A stretch of 64,000 nucleotides of DNA, from contig OY804588.1 of assembly GCA_963680875.1 (NCBI GenBank), positions 75,912,829 to 75,976,828 on the forward strand. Direction: 5' to 3'. The position numbers and the translations under genes were made by a program. Each line of letters begins with the position of its first letter. Positions within the stretch are counted from its first letter, which is position 1. This document shows, piece by piece, positions 13,101 to 21,401 of the stretch. The notes beneath the pieces are model-generated. The model searched no databases. It was not told the DNA's origin and was given only the letters and a program-made list of their open reading frames with translations. This DNA comes from Bathymodiolus brooksi (lineage: Eukaryota > Mollusca > Bivalvia > Mytilida > Modiolidae).

Positions 13101-14714
13101 TTGAGCAACATGAACACTACAAAAACCAGGGATGAACATTCACCATTCCTGTTCCACTAATGGCAGCCATCTTGCTACTCATGGGAATTCAACTTGGGAT
13201 CTATTATTCAAGTTTGTATACATATATACATGTATATGCATGGTACATGTGGTCATTTCACTCACTGTATGTTGTCTTTCTTCAGTTGATAAATTTGACA
13301 GCAGTTTCTTGTTGTGTGGTTACACTGCTCTGTTTCGGTACATAGGATTTGAGTATGACTACAAGAGTTATTTATGAAAGTTTTATGACCAGTAATTTAC
13401 ATTCAAACCTCGATTCAACTGAACTGGATTACATGTATATTAAAACCTTGATGTATCTAAGTCAAAGTGACCTACATTTGTATGCTTTGTCTTAGAAGCA
13501 GTGCAGTAGTCTTAAAGTAAAACACATATAAAAACAACTACGAACCAACTAAATATTTACTTTGAATTCTTCAAGACACATGAATAATCATCCGTCAATT
13601 TTCTGAACAAGATTTGCGGAGTATACTTTCATACATGTAATCTAATCATTTCACTAAGAAGGGAGCTTTGAGCTTAACCCAGCCTATTTTTATACTCATG
13701 TTAAAATATGTACAGAGCTGAAAACAATAAATATGTCCTCAAAATTTATTCTGTGCTTGGGAGCCTTCACAGCAACACCTAAATGTGTCTATTTTTTATT
13801 TACATTTTCCAATAAAACACATGTTTTTGTAACATGCATTCTGTTTGGCTGCATCCAGATGTAACCCTCATCATGTGATGAAAAAAACTTGGTTAACACG
13901 ACCAAGGGGGAAGATGAGGGAAGCAGGATCTTTGGACCTGGTTTTTTTTCTGACATGTGGCATATTTTGTTTTTTATTTCATTTTAATACACTGACCTGG
14001 TCTAGGATTTCTTGGATTACAGGCCATATCATCAGCTATCATCAATATTATATGGCTGAAAATGAAAAAAAAAATTATCTATTTTTTTAGCTATTGAAAA
14101 AAAACATACATAATTTGTTACAATTTTAATTATCAGCTGTTCCTGGTTTTCTTTATATCATGATCACAATGTATATCAAATCATATTAGTGCAGTAGTCT
14201 CTTTGTTAACAGGCCACTCCTGCCAAAGGCCACCCCTCATTATCAGGCCAGATTTCAGATACACTGATAGTAAATTATTACTCTACTTTCCCCTAAAGAG
14301 AGGCCACACCTCTTACAAGTCAACTTTTTTTCATTGCAGCAGGGGTGGCCTCATAAGAGAGGTACTACTGTATGAGTATATGTGTAAGAGTACAGTCAGA
14401 TAATCTCTCATCCTGGTGATATGGATTTATCTTTTGTTCTATTCAATATACCTTCAAATTTTCTTTTATATTTACAGTATTACTTGCTATCAACATTCCT
14501 ATCCGTCTGAGATTCCCAACTTTTTGAACACTTTGGTATATAAACAACCTAATTTAACAATCTCATACCTGTCTGGGATTCCCAACTTTTTCACACTTCT
14601 ATATATAGATAACACGTTAGCCACATGTCTATAATTAAACCAGAAACGTGAAGTATCCACCAACACTGCCCAATTATTTGTGTGTCCACTCTGGAAAAAT
14701 TCTTCTACAGTTTC
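4012..14714 (-). CDS. PIGK: PIGK (GPI8), catalytic subunit of GPI transamidase; split gene, partial
   Basis: Caspase-like cysteine protease of the ER GPI-transamidase complex (with PIG-T, PIG-S, GPAA1 and PIG-U), which cleaves the C-terminal signal of a substrate and joins the new end to a GPI anchor. Eight coding exons on the minus strand (14714-14569, 14055-13997, 12776-12700, 10825-10714, 10235-10139, 9498-9381, 7371-7261, 4178-4012) join without frame conflict into 295 residues. They match human PIGK in order: [38 protein letters not shown] with the catalytic His, DTCQ with the catalytic Cys, VGEDSLS and LTDFFGSVR. The Cys of DDMACNPR, known in human (Cys92) to bond to PIG-T, is kept. The signal-peptide exon was not found upstream, and the luminal tail and membrane helix are probably left of the window. 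It is divergent to AK5. Confidence 0.93.
4421..4697 (-). repeat. SINE family A
   Basis: Begins GTGAGTGAGTGAGTGATAG and shares the body CATATCATGACGAGAACAAG and a reversed tRNA-like head (CACTTGAACCCACGATCTACC) with the copy at 2811. It lies just upstream of PIGK exon 9, inside intron 8. Confidence 0.75.
4890..5065. repeat. dispersed repeat, GATGAGCACCGGTCCTC family
   Basis: Shares an end motif CACGATGAGCACYGGTCCTC and an AT-rich body containing GGACCAGTAAAATTTTCAG with 30045-30215 (same orientation) and 27140-27270 (opposite orientation). No coding capacity. Confidence 0.6.
5110..6165. repeat. dispersed repeat with three ~311-bp tandem units
   Basis: The motif CAGCCATYTTGAATRGA recurs near 5356, 5667 and 5978. 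Starts with CTAGAGGCTCCCAGGAGCTT and GCTCACC, and ends with GACGGATGCCAAGTGATGGC and poly-A. Same family as the elements at 860, 7853, 8491 and 63343. Open frames on the plus strand are repeat-derived. Confidence 0.8.
6174..6334. repeat. MITE-like palindrome, ~60-bp arms
   Basis: The left arm starts CATTCTTGGTAAAGTGAGAA and the right arm ends TTCTCACTTTACCAAGAATG. The arms are nearly perfect inverted repeats over about 60 bp, with a short loop containing GCCGCCAGACG. Confidence 0.85.
6430..6690. repeat. inverted-repeat element
   Basis: The left arm (AAGACCTACCTGT, then TCCATGTTCAACGAGGAAGTG) mirrors the right arm (CACTTCCTGCTTGAGCATGGA, then ACACAGGTCGTCTTT). The centre is AT-rich near 6555-6590. 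The arms are imperfect, as in an older MITE copy. Confidence 0.7.
6718..6868. repeat. small MITE, TACAGTC-ended, AGGTCACC core
   Basis: Starts TACAGTCAAATATG and ends in the mirror type GAAGGTTAGACTCTATA. The interior has AGGTCACCTT and GGTGACCT pairs. A related core lies at 35190-35306. Confidence 0.5.
7261..7371 (-). CDS. PIGK: PIGK exon 8
   Basis: Acceptor TTTTCAG before 7371; donor GTAAGTATGG after 7261; 111 nt, phase 0 at both ends. Encodes [20 protein letters not shown], matching human AIGVHLMDRYTFYVLEFLE. Confidence 0.93.
7853..8377. repeat. dispersed repeat (GCCAAGTGATGGC family)
   Basis: Starts AACTAGAGGCTCAGTGGGCT and ends with GACACCAAGTGATGGCAAAA and GCTCATATTGCC. Contains two to three ~165-bp monomers with GATGCTTCCTACCAAGTTTC. 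Noncoding. Confidence 0.75.
8491..8756. repeat. dispersed repeat (GCCAAGTGATGGC family), 5'-truncated
   Basis: Contains one to two monomers with GATGCTTCCTACCAAGTTTC and the full tail GACGCCAAGTGATGGC, then GGCAAGGTGAGCTA and poly-A. Closely related to the copy ending at 8377; the left terminus is missing. Confidence 0.75.
9381..9498 (-). CDS. PIGK: PIGK exon 7 (catalytic Cys)
   Basis: Acceptor TTTTCAG before 9498; donor GTAAGT after 9381; 118 nt, phase 2 in, 0 out. Encodes [19 protein letters not shown] and [10 protein letters not shown]. The Cys of DTCQ is the expected nucleophile (human Cys206). Confidence 0.95.
9549..9797 (-). repeat. SINE family B
   Basis: Runs from GGTGTTTAACACCACTTTCA through GGAGAAAACCACCGACCTGTC to a head with reversed B box (GGATTCGAACTCACAAC) and CCAACTACCATATGATGAGG. 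The closest full relatives are at 15671, 23551 and 38472. Confidence 0.8.
10139..10235 (-). CDS. PIGK: PIGK exon 6 (catalytic His)
   Basis: Acceptor CTTTACAG before 10235; donor GTCAAA after 10139; 97 nt, phase 1 in, 2 out. Encodes [20 protein letters not shown] and [11 protein letters not shown]. The His of GHGG corresponds to human His164. Confidence 0.94.
10245..10680. repeat. tandem repeat of the exon 6 acceptor flank
   Basis: Intron 5 of PIGK is filled by imperfect ~60-75-bp units sharing RTCCTATAAAGAATTARRGA, GAAATATWCTMAAATTAT and ATCTCCCCTTG. The segment touching the exon 6 acceptor (CCTGTAAAGAATTAAGG) belongs to the same family, so the array seems to have grown from the acceptor side. 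Confidence 0.6.
10714..10825 (-). CDS. PIGK: PIGK exon 5
   Basis: Acceptor TTTTGTAG before 10825; donor GTATCTA after 10714; 112 nt, phase 0 in, 1 out. Encodes [20 protein letters not shown] and [12 protein letters not shown], near-identical in pattern to human. Confidence 0.95.
10826..11764. other. PIGK intron 4 distal part; no gene recognised
   Basis: AT-rich intron sequence. A CG-containing stretch near 11096-11150 holds a partial inverted repeat (GATACATATCGCGATAT / ATACGATATGTATCACAATA), and another lies near 11390-11480. These look like remnants of a mobile element; I cannot name the family. Confidence 0.4.
11765..12699 (-). repeat. 99-bp array grown from the 3' end and donor of PIGK exon 4
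   Basis: About ten copies of a 99-bp unit follow exon 4 on the minus strand. Each repeats the last exon codons ([17 protein letters not shown] instead of the exon's [17 protein letters not shown]), the donor (mostly GAG then GTAAAG) and about 50 bp of intron. The unit length is a multiple of three. Copies from 12521 down to 11766 stay open for 251 codons on the minus strand, and the plus strand also has a 296-codon frame. Between the second and third copies the frame from exon 4 meets stop codons. These are intronic copies, not a separate protein gene. Confidence 0.9.
12700..12776 (-). CDS. PIGK: PIGK exon 4
   Basis: Acceptor TTTTCAG before 12776; donor GTGAAG after 12700; 77 nt, phase 1 in, 0 out. 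Encodes [20 protein letters not shown] then YRGYE, matching human [21 protein letters not shown] second donor at 12600 (GAG then GTAAAT) would add 33 codons in frame. Confidence 0.93.
12984..13140. repeat. dispersed repeat (ATACCAAAGGGATAATCAGA family)
   Basis: Shares ATACCAAAGGGATAATCAGA, GGTCCACAAAACAC and GATTGAGCAACATGAAC with elements near 55407 and 61218 (same strand) and 3235-3370, 19065-19160 and 61371 (reverse). About 150 bp, noncoding. Confidence 0.7.
13997..14055 (-). CDS. PIGK: PIGK exon 3 (PIG-T-linking Cys)
   Basis: Acceptor TTTTCAG before 14055; donor GTCAGTG after 13997; 59 nt, phase 2 in, 1 out. Encodes [19 protein letters not shown], equivalent to human [19 protein letters not shown]. 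The Cys in DDMACN corresponds to human Cys92. Confidence 0.94.
14190..14374. repeat. MITE with GGCCAC terminal pairs
   Basis: Starts GCAGTAGTCTCTTTGTTAAC and ends AGAGAGGTACTACTGTAT. The inner pairs AGGCCACTCCTG and GGGGTGGCCT are inverted, as in the TACAGT-ended MITEs seen elsewhere here. Confidence 0.55.
14392..14530. repeat. MITE remnant plus copy of the PIGK exon 2 end
   Basis: Bases 14392-14500 resemble one end and the interior of the MITE at 14865-15127 (GTACAGTCAGA; TCTTTTGTTCTATT). Next to it, 14500-14545 repeats the end of exon 2 (GAGATTCCCAACTTTTT). On the minus strand the copied donor reads GATAGG instead of GTATGA. Confidence 0.6.
14569..14714 (-). CDS. PIGK: PIGK exon 2
   Basis: Acceptor GATACAG before 14714; donor GTATGAG after 14569; 146 nt, phase 0 in, 2 out. 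Encodes [19 protein letters not shown], then [20 protein letters not shown]. Human has Cys where this has Asp in VLVDTSRF; that Cys is not catalytic. I found no convincing signal-peptide exon upstream, so the true start is unknown. Confidence 0.95.
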
Positions 14715-14864
14715 CTGTATCAAATAGAATGGTTTTACATGATATATAATGTACATGTGTATTAAATAAAATTGGCATTGCCGAGGAAGCCATGGTTATA
14801 ACATAAGAGGGGAGATTTGGGCCCATAAGCTAGTTTACCTCACCACTTTTTATTGAAGTGCATA

Positions 14865-15127
14865 TACAGTACAGTCAGAGACATAGTGTGATAAATCACT
14901 GTGATAGACGTATCACTCATCTTGGTGATTTGAATATATTTTTTGTTCTATTACATATGTCTTCATAATTTCTTTTACATTTAGAGTGTTAGTTACTATC
15001 ACCCAAAAGGCATATCAAAATAAGTAAATAGATTAAACAGGCCAACAGATATATCAATATCACTAGGTAAGAAGAGTGATACGTCTATCAGAGTGATTTA
15101 TCACACTATGTCTCTGACTGTACTGTA
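14865..15127. repeat. MITE with ~52-bp terminal inverted repeats
   Basis: Ends TACAGTACAGTCAGAGACAT and its complement ATGTCTCTGACTGTACTGTA. The arms stay paired through CATAGTGTGATAAATCACT and GATAGACGTATCACTC. No coding capacity. A decayed relative is at 14392. Confidence 0.9.
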
Positions 15128-15670
15128 CCAAGCCAGGAAAGTGAACGGTCATGTATTTGTATTAATGGCATCGATTTTGTATCTGTTTCTATACTTTTTG
15201 TATTAGATTTTAGAACTGTTCACAGTGTCATATATTTTGTTTTCGATTTCATAGTTATCGGGTATTGACACATAAATTTTAATTAGCTTAATTGGATTAA
15301 TGGCTTCAAAATACAAAGACCTCAAACATTTCAACATTTTACCACTTAGCATGCAGTTTGTTTTCAGACATGTTGGAGGTCGTAAGAAATTGTCAATACT
15401 GTACTGTGCTATTGTTGAATGCACATGCATATTTATTTTGCTTATTCAATGTTGAAAATTTCTATGGCAAGAATTATTCAGCTTAGGGGTAGGTTCTGAA
15501 ATGTATGTGGCAGAAATGAGCATCTTTCCCAGACATCTATTCAGTGGGAATTTTCCATAGCAGAATAAGAGGGATGGGTCAGGGGAGATATATTCAACCG
15601 AACATTCAACAATGAGCTTACCAAATCTTGAGAACTTAAAAACCATATATTTGTAGTTTGGACCAATATA

Positions 15671-15922
15671 GTTTAGGGTTATGGTGTTTAACGCCACTTT
15701 CAACAATATTTCAGCTATATTGTGGCGGTCAGTTTTATTAGTGGAGGAAACCGGAGCATCCTGAGAAAACCACAGACCTGCCGCACATCACTGAAAACTT
15801 TATCAAATAATGTTGTATCAAGTACACCTTGCCATGAGCAGGTTTTGAACTCACCACATTAGTGGTGGTAGGCACTCAATGCATAGGTAGTTATAAATCC
15901 AACTACCATACGATCACAACAG
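15671..15922 (-). repeat. SINE family B
   Basis: Same layout as the copy at 9549: GGTGTTTAACGCCACTTTCA at the left, GAGAAAACCACAGACCTGCC in the body, and CCAACTACCATACGATCACA at the head end. Confidence 0.8.
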
Positions 15923-16220
15923 CAGAATAAGAGTGATTTTGTACAAAGCAAATGTCAAGAGTGTAGATTAAATCGATTTAAAAAAAAATTGAAAATGAGT
16001 TTTCTGTGGCAAAAAAAACGTCAGACATGTGTAAATTTCTGTCAGAGCTAGAACTTAACAAAATTGACATTTATAAATGGCAGACATTTCAATGCACAAT
16101 TGCTGAAGCCTGTGTTTCAGACATTTATTCAGATTAAATTAATGAAAATGTAATTAGTTTTTTTCATTTTATTTGACAAATTATAAAAAATATATATTTT
16201 GGCGAAAATATGTGTCAATT

Positions 16221-17296
16221 AGGGTTTAAGTTAGGGTGCTTAAAGCCACTTTCAACAATATTTAAGCTATAGAGTTGTGGTTAGTTTTATTGGTGGATGA
16301 AACTAGGGACATAAGAGAAAATCGCTGACCTGCAGAAAGTCACTGACAAACTTAATCACATAGCATCGTGTTATGGTTTTTCGTACTATTATCGATTTTC
16401 CGATATAGCGATTAACAGTGTTAACCCTTCATTCATATGACGATTGGAATTTTCAAAGAATGGCTATTTAAAATATTTCTTTGTACATAAGATTGTTTTT
16501 AAAGCCATTGTATTTTAATATACTCAATTATCTGGCAACTTTTGCTGTCAGTAAAATGGCGTCATCTGTTTTCGTATGAAGTAAAAACAGGGCCGATATA
16601 CGGGATGGAAACGAATATAAAATCCGGAAATGGCTGGTTTTAAAATTTCATGGTTCTGGCCATCTACCAAATCATGCTACATCTAAATAAAATAACAGAA
16701 TGTTTGAAAATGACCACTTTCACTGCAAAGTGACATGTATTTTATATAAGAAACAGGCACATTTCAGTCAGCTCTTTTGTTTACAAGTACGATCAGTGAC
16801 CCCATGACAGGAAGAGCCGGTGTCTAAGAGGCAGACGACATAGTTCAATTTTATATAGCCCTTCTGGATTTTTTTCCAGCTACTATATAAATGAAGTAAA
16901 TTTTTAGCATTACAAAAAGTATGGTTCAGTAGGTAGGTTCACTGTTTTTGGTACTTACGTCTTTAAAAGCAAACTTTAACATTTTTTACAGATGTCACTT
17001 TGTAGTCCTGATTACGTAATGTTGTTCCATAAATAGAAACCGAAAGACACGTCAAAAATAATGTGTGCGCTGTGGAAATCAAAATAAAATGGATGATATG
17101 AAAACACATGACATACGAAAACACATACTGTGACGATACATTATGTCATTATGATAATGTTGTAATTTGTATCGAGTACACTTAACCATGGGTGGGATTC
17201 GAAATCACATCTTTAGTGGTGATAGGAATTGATTGCACATGTAGCTGCAAATCCAACTACCGGTACCATACGATCATGACCACAACGCCCCCTGTG
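16221..17296 (-). repeat. SINE family B split by a ~780-bp insertion
   Basis: The SINE left half is at 16221-16375 (ends AATCACATAGCATCGTG) and its right half resumes at about 17151 (GATAATGTTGTAATTTGTAT) and ends at 17296. The intervening ~780 bp has no coding match. Its edges look weakly inverted (GGTTTTTCGTAC versus CATACGAAAACAC), suggesting a DNA element. Confidence 0.65.
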
Positions 17297-17299
17297 TCA

Positions 17300-18260
17300 A
17301 TTTAATATTTGAATCGAAAATAAAGGGTTAAAAAAAGAAAAGAAAACTAGAAAAAAATTACAAAAAGGGAGAGGGTCCTTTCCCCCCAAGTGACGGTGGT
17401 CACAAAATCACCAGCATAGAATTTGAAGAACTCATCTGCATTACCTCATTGCATCTGCCAGTGTCAAATACAGAACATAAGATAAATACAAATATAAATA
17501 ACTGCTTAAATTGGTTCATGGGGGCTTCCATGTTGGATTTTTAAAAGATATGTCTGATAACCACAAATTTTGTTTCAAATATATAGATTCACAACGAAAT
17601 ATTTTTATTGTCATCGTCTAAAACAAAGGTATATAAAGACCACATTATATATCTCTCAGTAGATACGCTATTCCAGAATTTGTGGATTCGATCAGGATTT
17701 CCTTGATATAGGGTTGCTGCCAACAAGGAAGTTACTGAACCAAAGTATTTTTTATTTTCAACTATTTTTGGGGTTTTGGCTTTCTAGTGTTCTATTGCCT
17801 GGTGTTCTATTGCCCGGCTACCTTTGACCTTTACTGTAAATGGTCAAAGCAATCTCATGAATATTTATTACAAATCCAAAATCATTGTCTAGTCGACACC
17901 GGATTACACCGTATGAAAGCGTCGTAATCTAAAACGATTTAACCCTTTGACTGTGACGTTTCGTGTATAATCATAACTTTGTGTGTGGTACAATTCCTGA
18001 CGTTATGGTTCTTTCAGCAGAGTGACGTCATTTCAGTTAACAGCAATGTGATGTTACTTCTTTTTAATTTTGAAGAGGTTCTATATGTGCAATAACTGTA
18101 TCTAACTTCAAATTGTGCAATCTAATTATAACGTATTTGCGTAACTTATTCTTAAAGAAAATAAACGTAATATTTCTTTCCAAAGGGACATATATAACCC
18201 TAATACAGTCTACATGATCAACCAGGGACAGATATGTCCCTCGCGCAGTCTAAAAACAAG
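17300..18260. other. intergenic sequence, no gene recognised
   Basis: Lies between the two divergent genes. It contains a palindromic TGACGTCA (CRE-like) at 18023-18030 and a segment near 18180-18250 with two GGGACATAT or GGGACAGATATGTCCC blocks that looks like an old repeat. No protein exon could be supported. Confidence 0.4.
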
Positions 18261-18418
18261 CGCAAATTAAACAAATTTAAGAATTTTCATGTTTATTATG
18301 AAAAAGATAATTTGTGTTATTTGTTAAAATTGTGAAACAATATTTAAATATTGAAAACGGTAGTTCTTTTTAATCTGTCTAAAACAATTATAATTAGGTA
18401 ATACAACAGTAATTTGAT

Positions 18419-18570
18419 GGAAGTGCAGGCAATAGGTCAAACAATTTCCCTCTCGGTATTGGGAAAGACCAAAGTGTTCTATTGCCCTCGGTCATTGACC
18501 TCGGGAAATAGAACACTTTGGTCATTCCCATCACCTCGGGAAAAATATGTTGATCTATTGCCTGCACTCC
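18419..18570. repeat. inverted-repeat element with GTGCAGGCAATAG ends
   Basis: The left end GAAGTGCAGGCAATAG and right end CTATTGCCTGCACTC are complementary. The interior also pairs (CCAAAGTGTTCTATT with AATAGAACACTTTGG). About 150 bp. Confidence 0.8.
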
Positions 18571-19523
18571 CATTAAATAACTGTATAATACTTAATTATA
18601 CGCTTGTCAAAATGTTAAATAGTTATATAATTAGCTTTTCGTTCATTGGCAAACTTGTGTAAGCATAATTTGTTTATTGCAATGTAGAATGTCATATATA
18701 TCTAATCTTTCATATACACGAAGTACATTCAGACTGGCTGTACAGTTAGTCAAGATTCCAGATTTCAAGAGAAGGCAAGCCTTATACGAAAACTACGATT
18801 ATCAAACTTGATTTAGGGCAGTGGAGTGCATTTGGAAAAACAGCAATTAGAAAAATTTACGAACAACGTCAGTCATGACTTGAATTGGTTCGGTTCCGTT
18901 ATGGAATATCTGTGTCACAAATGACAACGGACATGTTCCGTTTCTTGTAATCACAATTCGGTCATAGCTTTTTCCGCTTTCCTTACTTGATTTTTCAAGT
19001 TATTATCTAGACAGATGCCATTAATTATAGTGGATCAGGAACTGAAACCCTTCCGAGTTCTCCCCCCGGGTTTTAATGGGGGTTCAAGTTGCTCAATCAT
19101 TGGTTTTCTTTGTTGTGCTTTGTCGACCATTGTTTGTCCTTTTATCCTTGGCCATTTCATTGTCCTTATTCGAAATTCTCCGTTTTTAAAGGCTTCTTCA
19201 AATTTTGTAAATTGCTTCACCACTTTCCATTTCAAAGACCACGCTCCAATGAATATCGACTGGTTATCATTATGTGTGATGTAGCTATATTTCGACCAGT
19301 TGCGGTGGAAATACTATCACGAGACAATAAAAGGATCCTCGATCTTTGTCTTAAAAAGATAAAATTTAATTAAAATTACAAAAAAATAAAAAAATACCAC
19401 AAAATATTGTCGAATACTTTAGCTACAAAAAATTGTCTTATGTTTATTCACTCCTAATTCGTCCGACGGCAACGACTCGGCATCAACAATGTATCTTGCA
19501 GTATTATGTAATTTTTCTCACTT
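18571..19523. other. intergenic; repeat fragment near 19065-19160
   Basis: Mostly unassigned AT-rich DNA. Bases 19065-19160 (GTTCAAGTTGCTCAATCATT, TTGTCCTTTTATC) are a reversed fragment of the ATACCAAAGGGATAATCAGA dispersed family. Open frames on both strands there are repeat-derived. Confidence 0.45.
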
Positions 19524-20810
19524 TACTTTAAAATGATTTTATTGTCAATATTTATACAATTGGATTGAGAACACGTTTTTACAACTTATTAGTCCCTCTC
19601 CATACAAATACATTAATAACATAAATAAAACAAATCAAATGACAGTAAATGTACAGTCTATATCAATTATAATTAGTAAGCTAAGCAAAATTATGTCAAA
19701 ATAAGTGTCCATATTAGATATTGTTTTAATATTTAACAGAAGAAAATAGAGGGAAAAAAAGGGGGGGGGGGGGTAAAACTTATAAATTGTGTTGAGATAA
19801 TAACGATGGATTTTCATATAGTGAAAATGTATAAAGATAAGGTGTCAACAAAAATGTCAAAAATATTTTTTGATCAATGTGTGACGTAAAAGTGTCTTGA
19901 ACATTTACTTCATTGAGCTTAGTGCTGCTTTGACAACTGTTTTACCTGTTTGTTCAAGTGTTGTTATAAATACTGTTATAGTGATAGCCGGAAACTTTGA
20001 GCCGTAATGAAAGGGGGAAGTTTGGCGCTTTAAAATCTGATTCAACCCACCATTTCTTTAGAAATGCCTGTACCAAGTCAGGGTCATTACGGTTTTCACA
20101 GTTTTCCGGTTGTTGACTGATTTTGTCTGTTTATATACTTATGAGTTTTGACTTTCCCTTTGTAAGATTGTTCGGAGTTCGGTAATTTTGTTATTACCCT
20201 TATCACGGTTGGTGGTAATTAATTATTAAATCTACATAAATTTAGGTACTGGTTTGAACAATATATTAGTATTCAATTCAATATTCTATAGAGATGGGAA
20301 CAATGTTATTAAAACAGTTAAACAGAGAAGTTCTATCGTGTTGATAAAGTGGACATTCAAGACAAAAATGAATAGCATCCTCAAATAAATGACCACATAC
20401 ACACAATGTGGATCATTCTTCAAATTTACTCTATATAAATCGGCATTAAGGCCACTACATCTTATGTCTTAGCTTAGTATGTATGTTGTTAGTTTTCCTA
20501 TCGCCAATATTGTAAAATGAAGCCACCGGAATTTGGACAGAATGAAGGTTTTTTTTTAATATGGAAAAAGTGGGTAGAGATTTTACACTATTATCAGGTA
20601 AGGAATTCCACAATTTTATAGTGGAAGGAAAGAAAGACTTGGAGCTAATTTTTCTCAAATAATTATGAACGAAATAATGTTATGTTTTTGTAATATATTG
20701 TCTTTTTAAAGAATTATATGAAACGTTCTCCGAACGACCTCGTAAGTTTATAACGTATGTCTGATTGGCAAATAAATGTCGTATTTCCTGAACACCTCCA
20801 TAATGTCTTT
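19524..20810 (-). pseudogene. 5'-truncated non-LTR retrotransposon, C-terminal reverse-transcriptase ORF relic and 3' end
   Basis: On the minus strand, 20658-20455 encodes SFFPSTIKLWNSLPDNSVKS, the motif after the reverse transcriptase of many LINE ORF2 proteins. It is followed, in shifted frames, by CVCGHLFEDAIHFCLECP (about 20400-20340), a Cys/His motif typical of such C termini. The copy has a stop and frame shifts, so it is dead. The 3' end near 19524-19570 reads AATCCAATTGTATAAATATT then GACAATAAAA. Similar 3' tails lie near 33345-33480 and perhaps 60310. I cannot assign the clade. Confidence 0.7.
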
Positions 20811-21149
20811 TATTAATTTTACTTCAATAAAAAAAAATTATTGTTAAATGCGTGTTTTTTTTTCTAAATTCTTATGCAAGAACGCTCTAATTTTTATTGT
20901 ATTCAGTTATTTAAAAGAATCAAGGGACATAAATCACTCTCCAATCTACCGCTGTCCCCTGCTATCATACGTCTTTTCGGTGTTTAGCGCTTAAAAATCG
21001 ATATTTTCTTTCGCCTGACTTGTTTATTTAGAATTATTGGTTAATTAGCAAAAAATATACAAATTAAAATTAATCCTCTTAAGAACGTAAATTAAATTCC
21101 ATTTGAAGATTAATTAACTGTTGTTAAATCCAAAACAATGTAAAATTAA

Positions 21150-21341
21150 TTTTTAGAACTACTTCGTAACCCCTCAAACCGGAAGATCCTACGCGGCCTA
21201 TTTGTTGTCCTTGGATACAGGTGCTCGGAAGTTTGCAGTTGATGGAAAACGCGGTTTTCCATATTTTTGTTTAAATTGTCCTACTAAACAGTCAAGATAC
21301 CACGAAAGAAGGAATCGTTTATCCGCGTCCGTAGCGGAAAA
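21150..21341 (+). promoter_or_regulatory. probable AK5 promoter and 5' leader
   Basis: Immediately upstream of the AK5 start. No TATA box at the usual distance. An ETS-like ACCGGAAG is present at 21178-21185, and the region has more CpG than its surroundings. The transcription start is not determined from sequence alone. Confidence 0.35.
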
Positions 21342-21401
21342 ATGAGTACGGACGATGCTAAAACATATCTTTCAAAGCGAGAGATACCTCGCTTATTTGA
21401 G
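21342..21401 (+). CDS. AK5: AK5 exon 1 (start codon)
   Basis: ATG in context GCGGAAAAATG; 20 codons; donor GAG then GTGAGAAAT. Encodes [20 protein letters not shown], aligned one-to-one with human MNTNDAKEYLARREIPQLFE, which fixes the start. Confidence 0.93.

Noticed and set aside
16968..16991. Candidate PIGK first exon (MLKFAFKD then GTAAGT, minus strand)
   Set aside because: Phase fits exon 2, but it is eight codons with an in-frame stop just upstream and is not signal-peptide-like.
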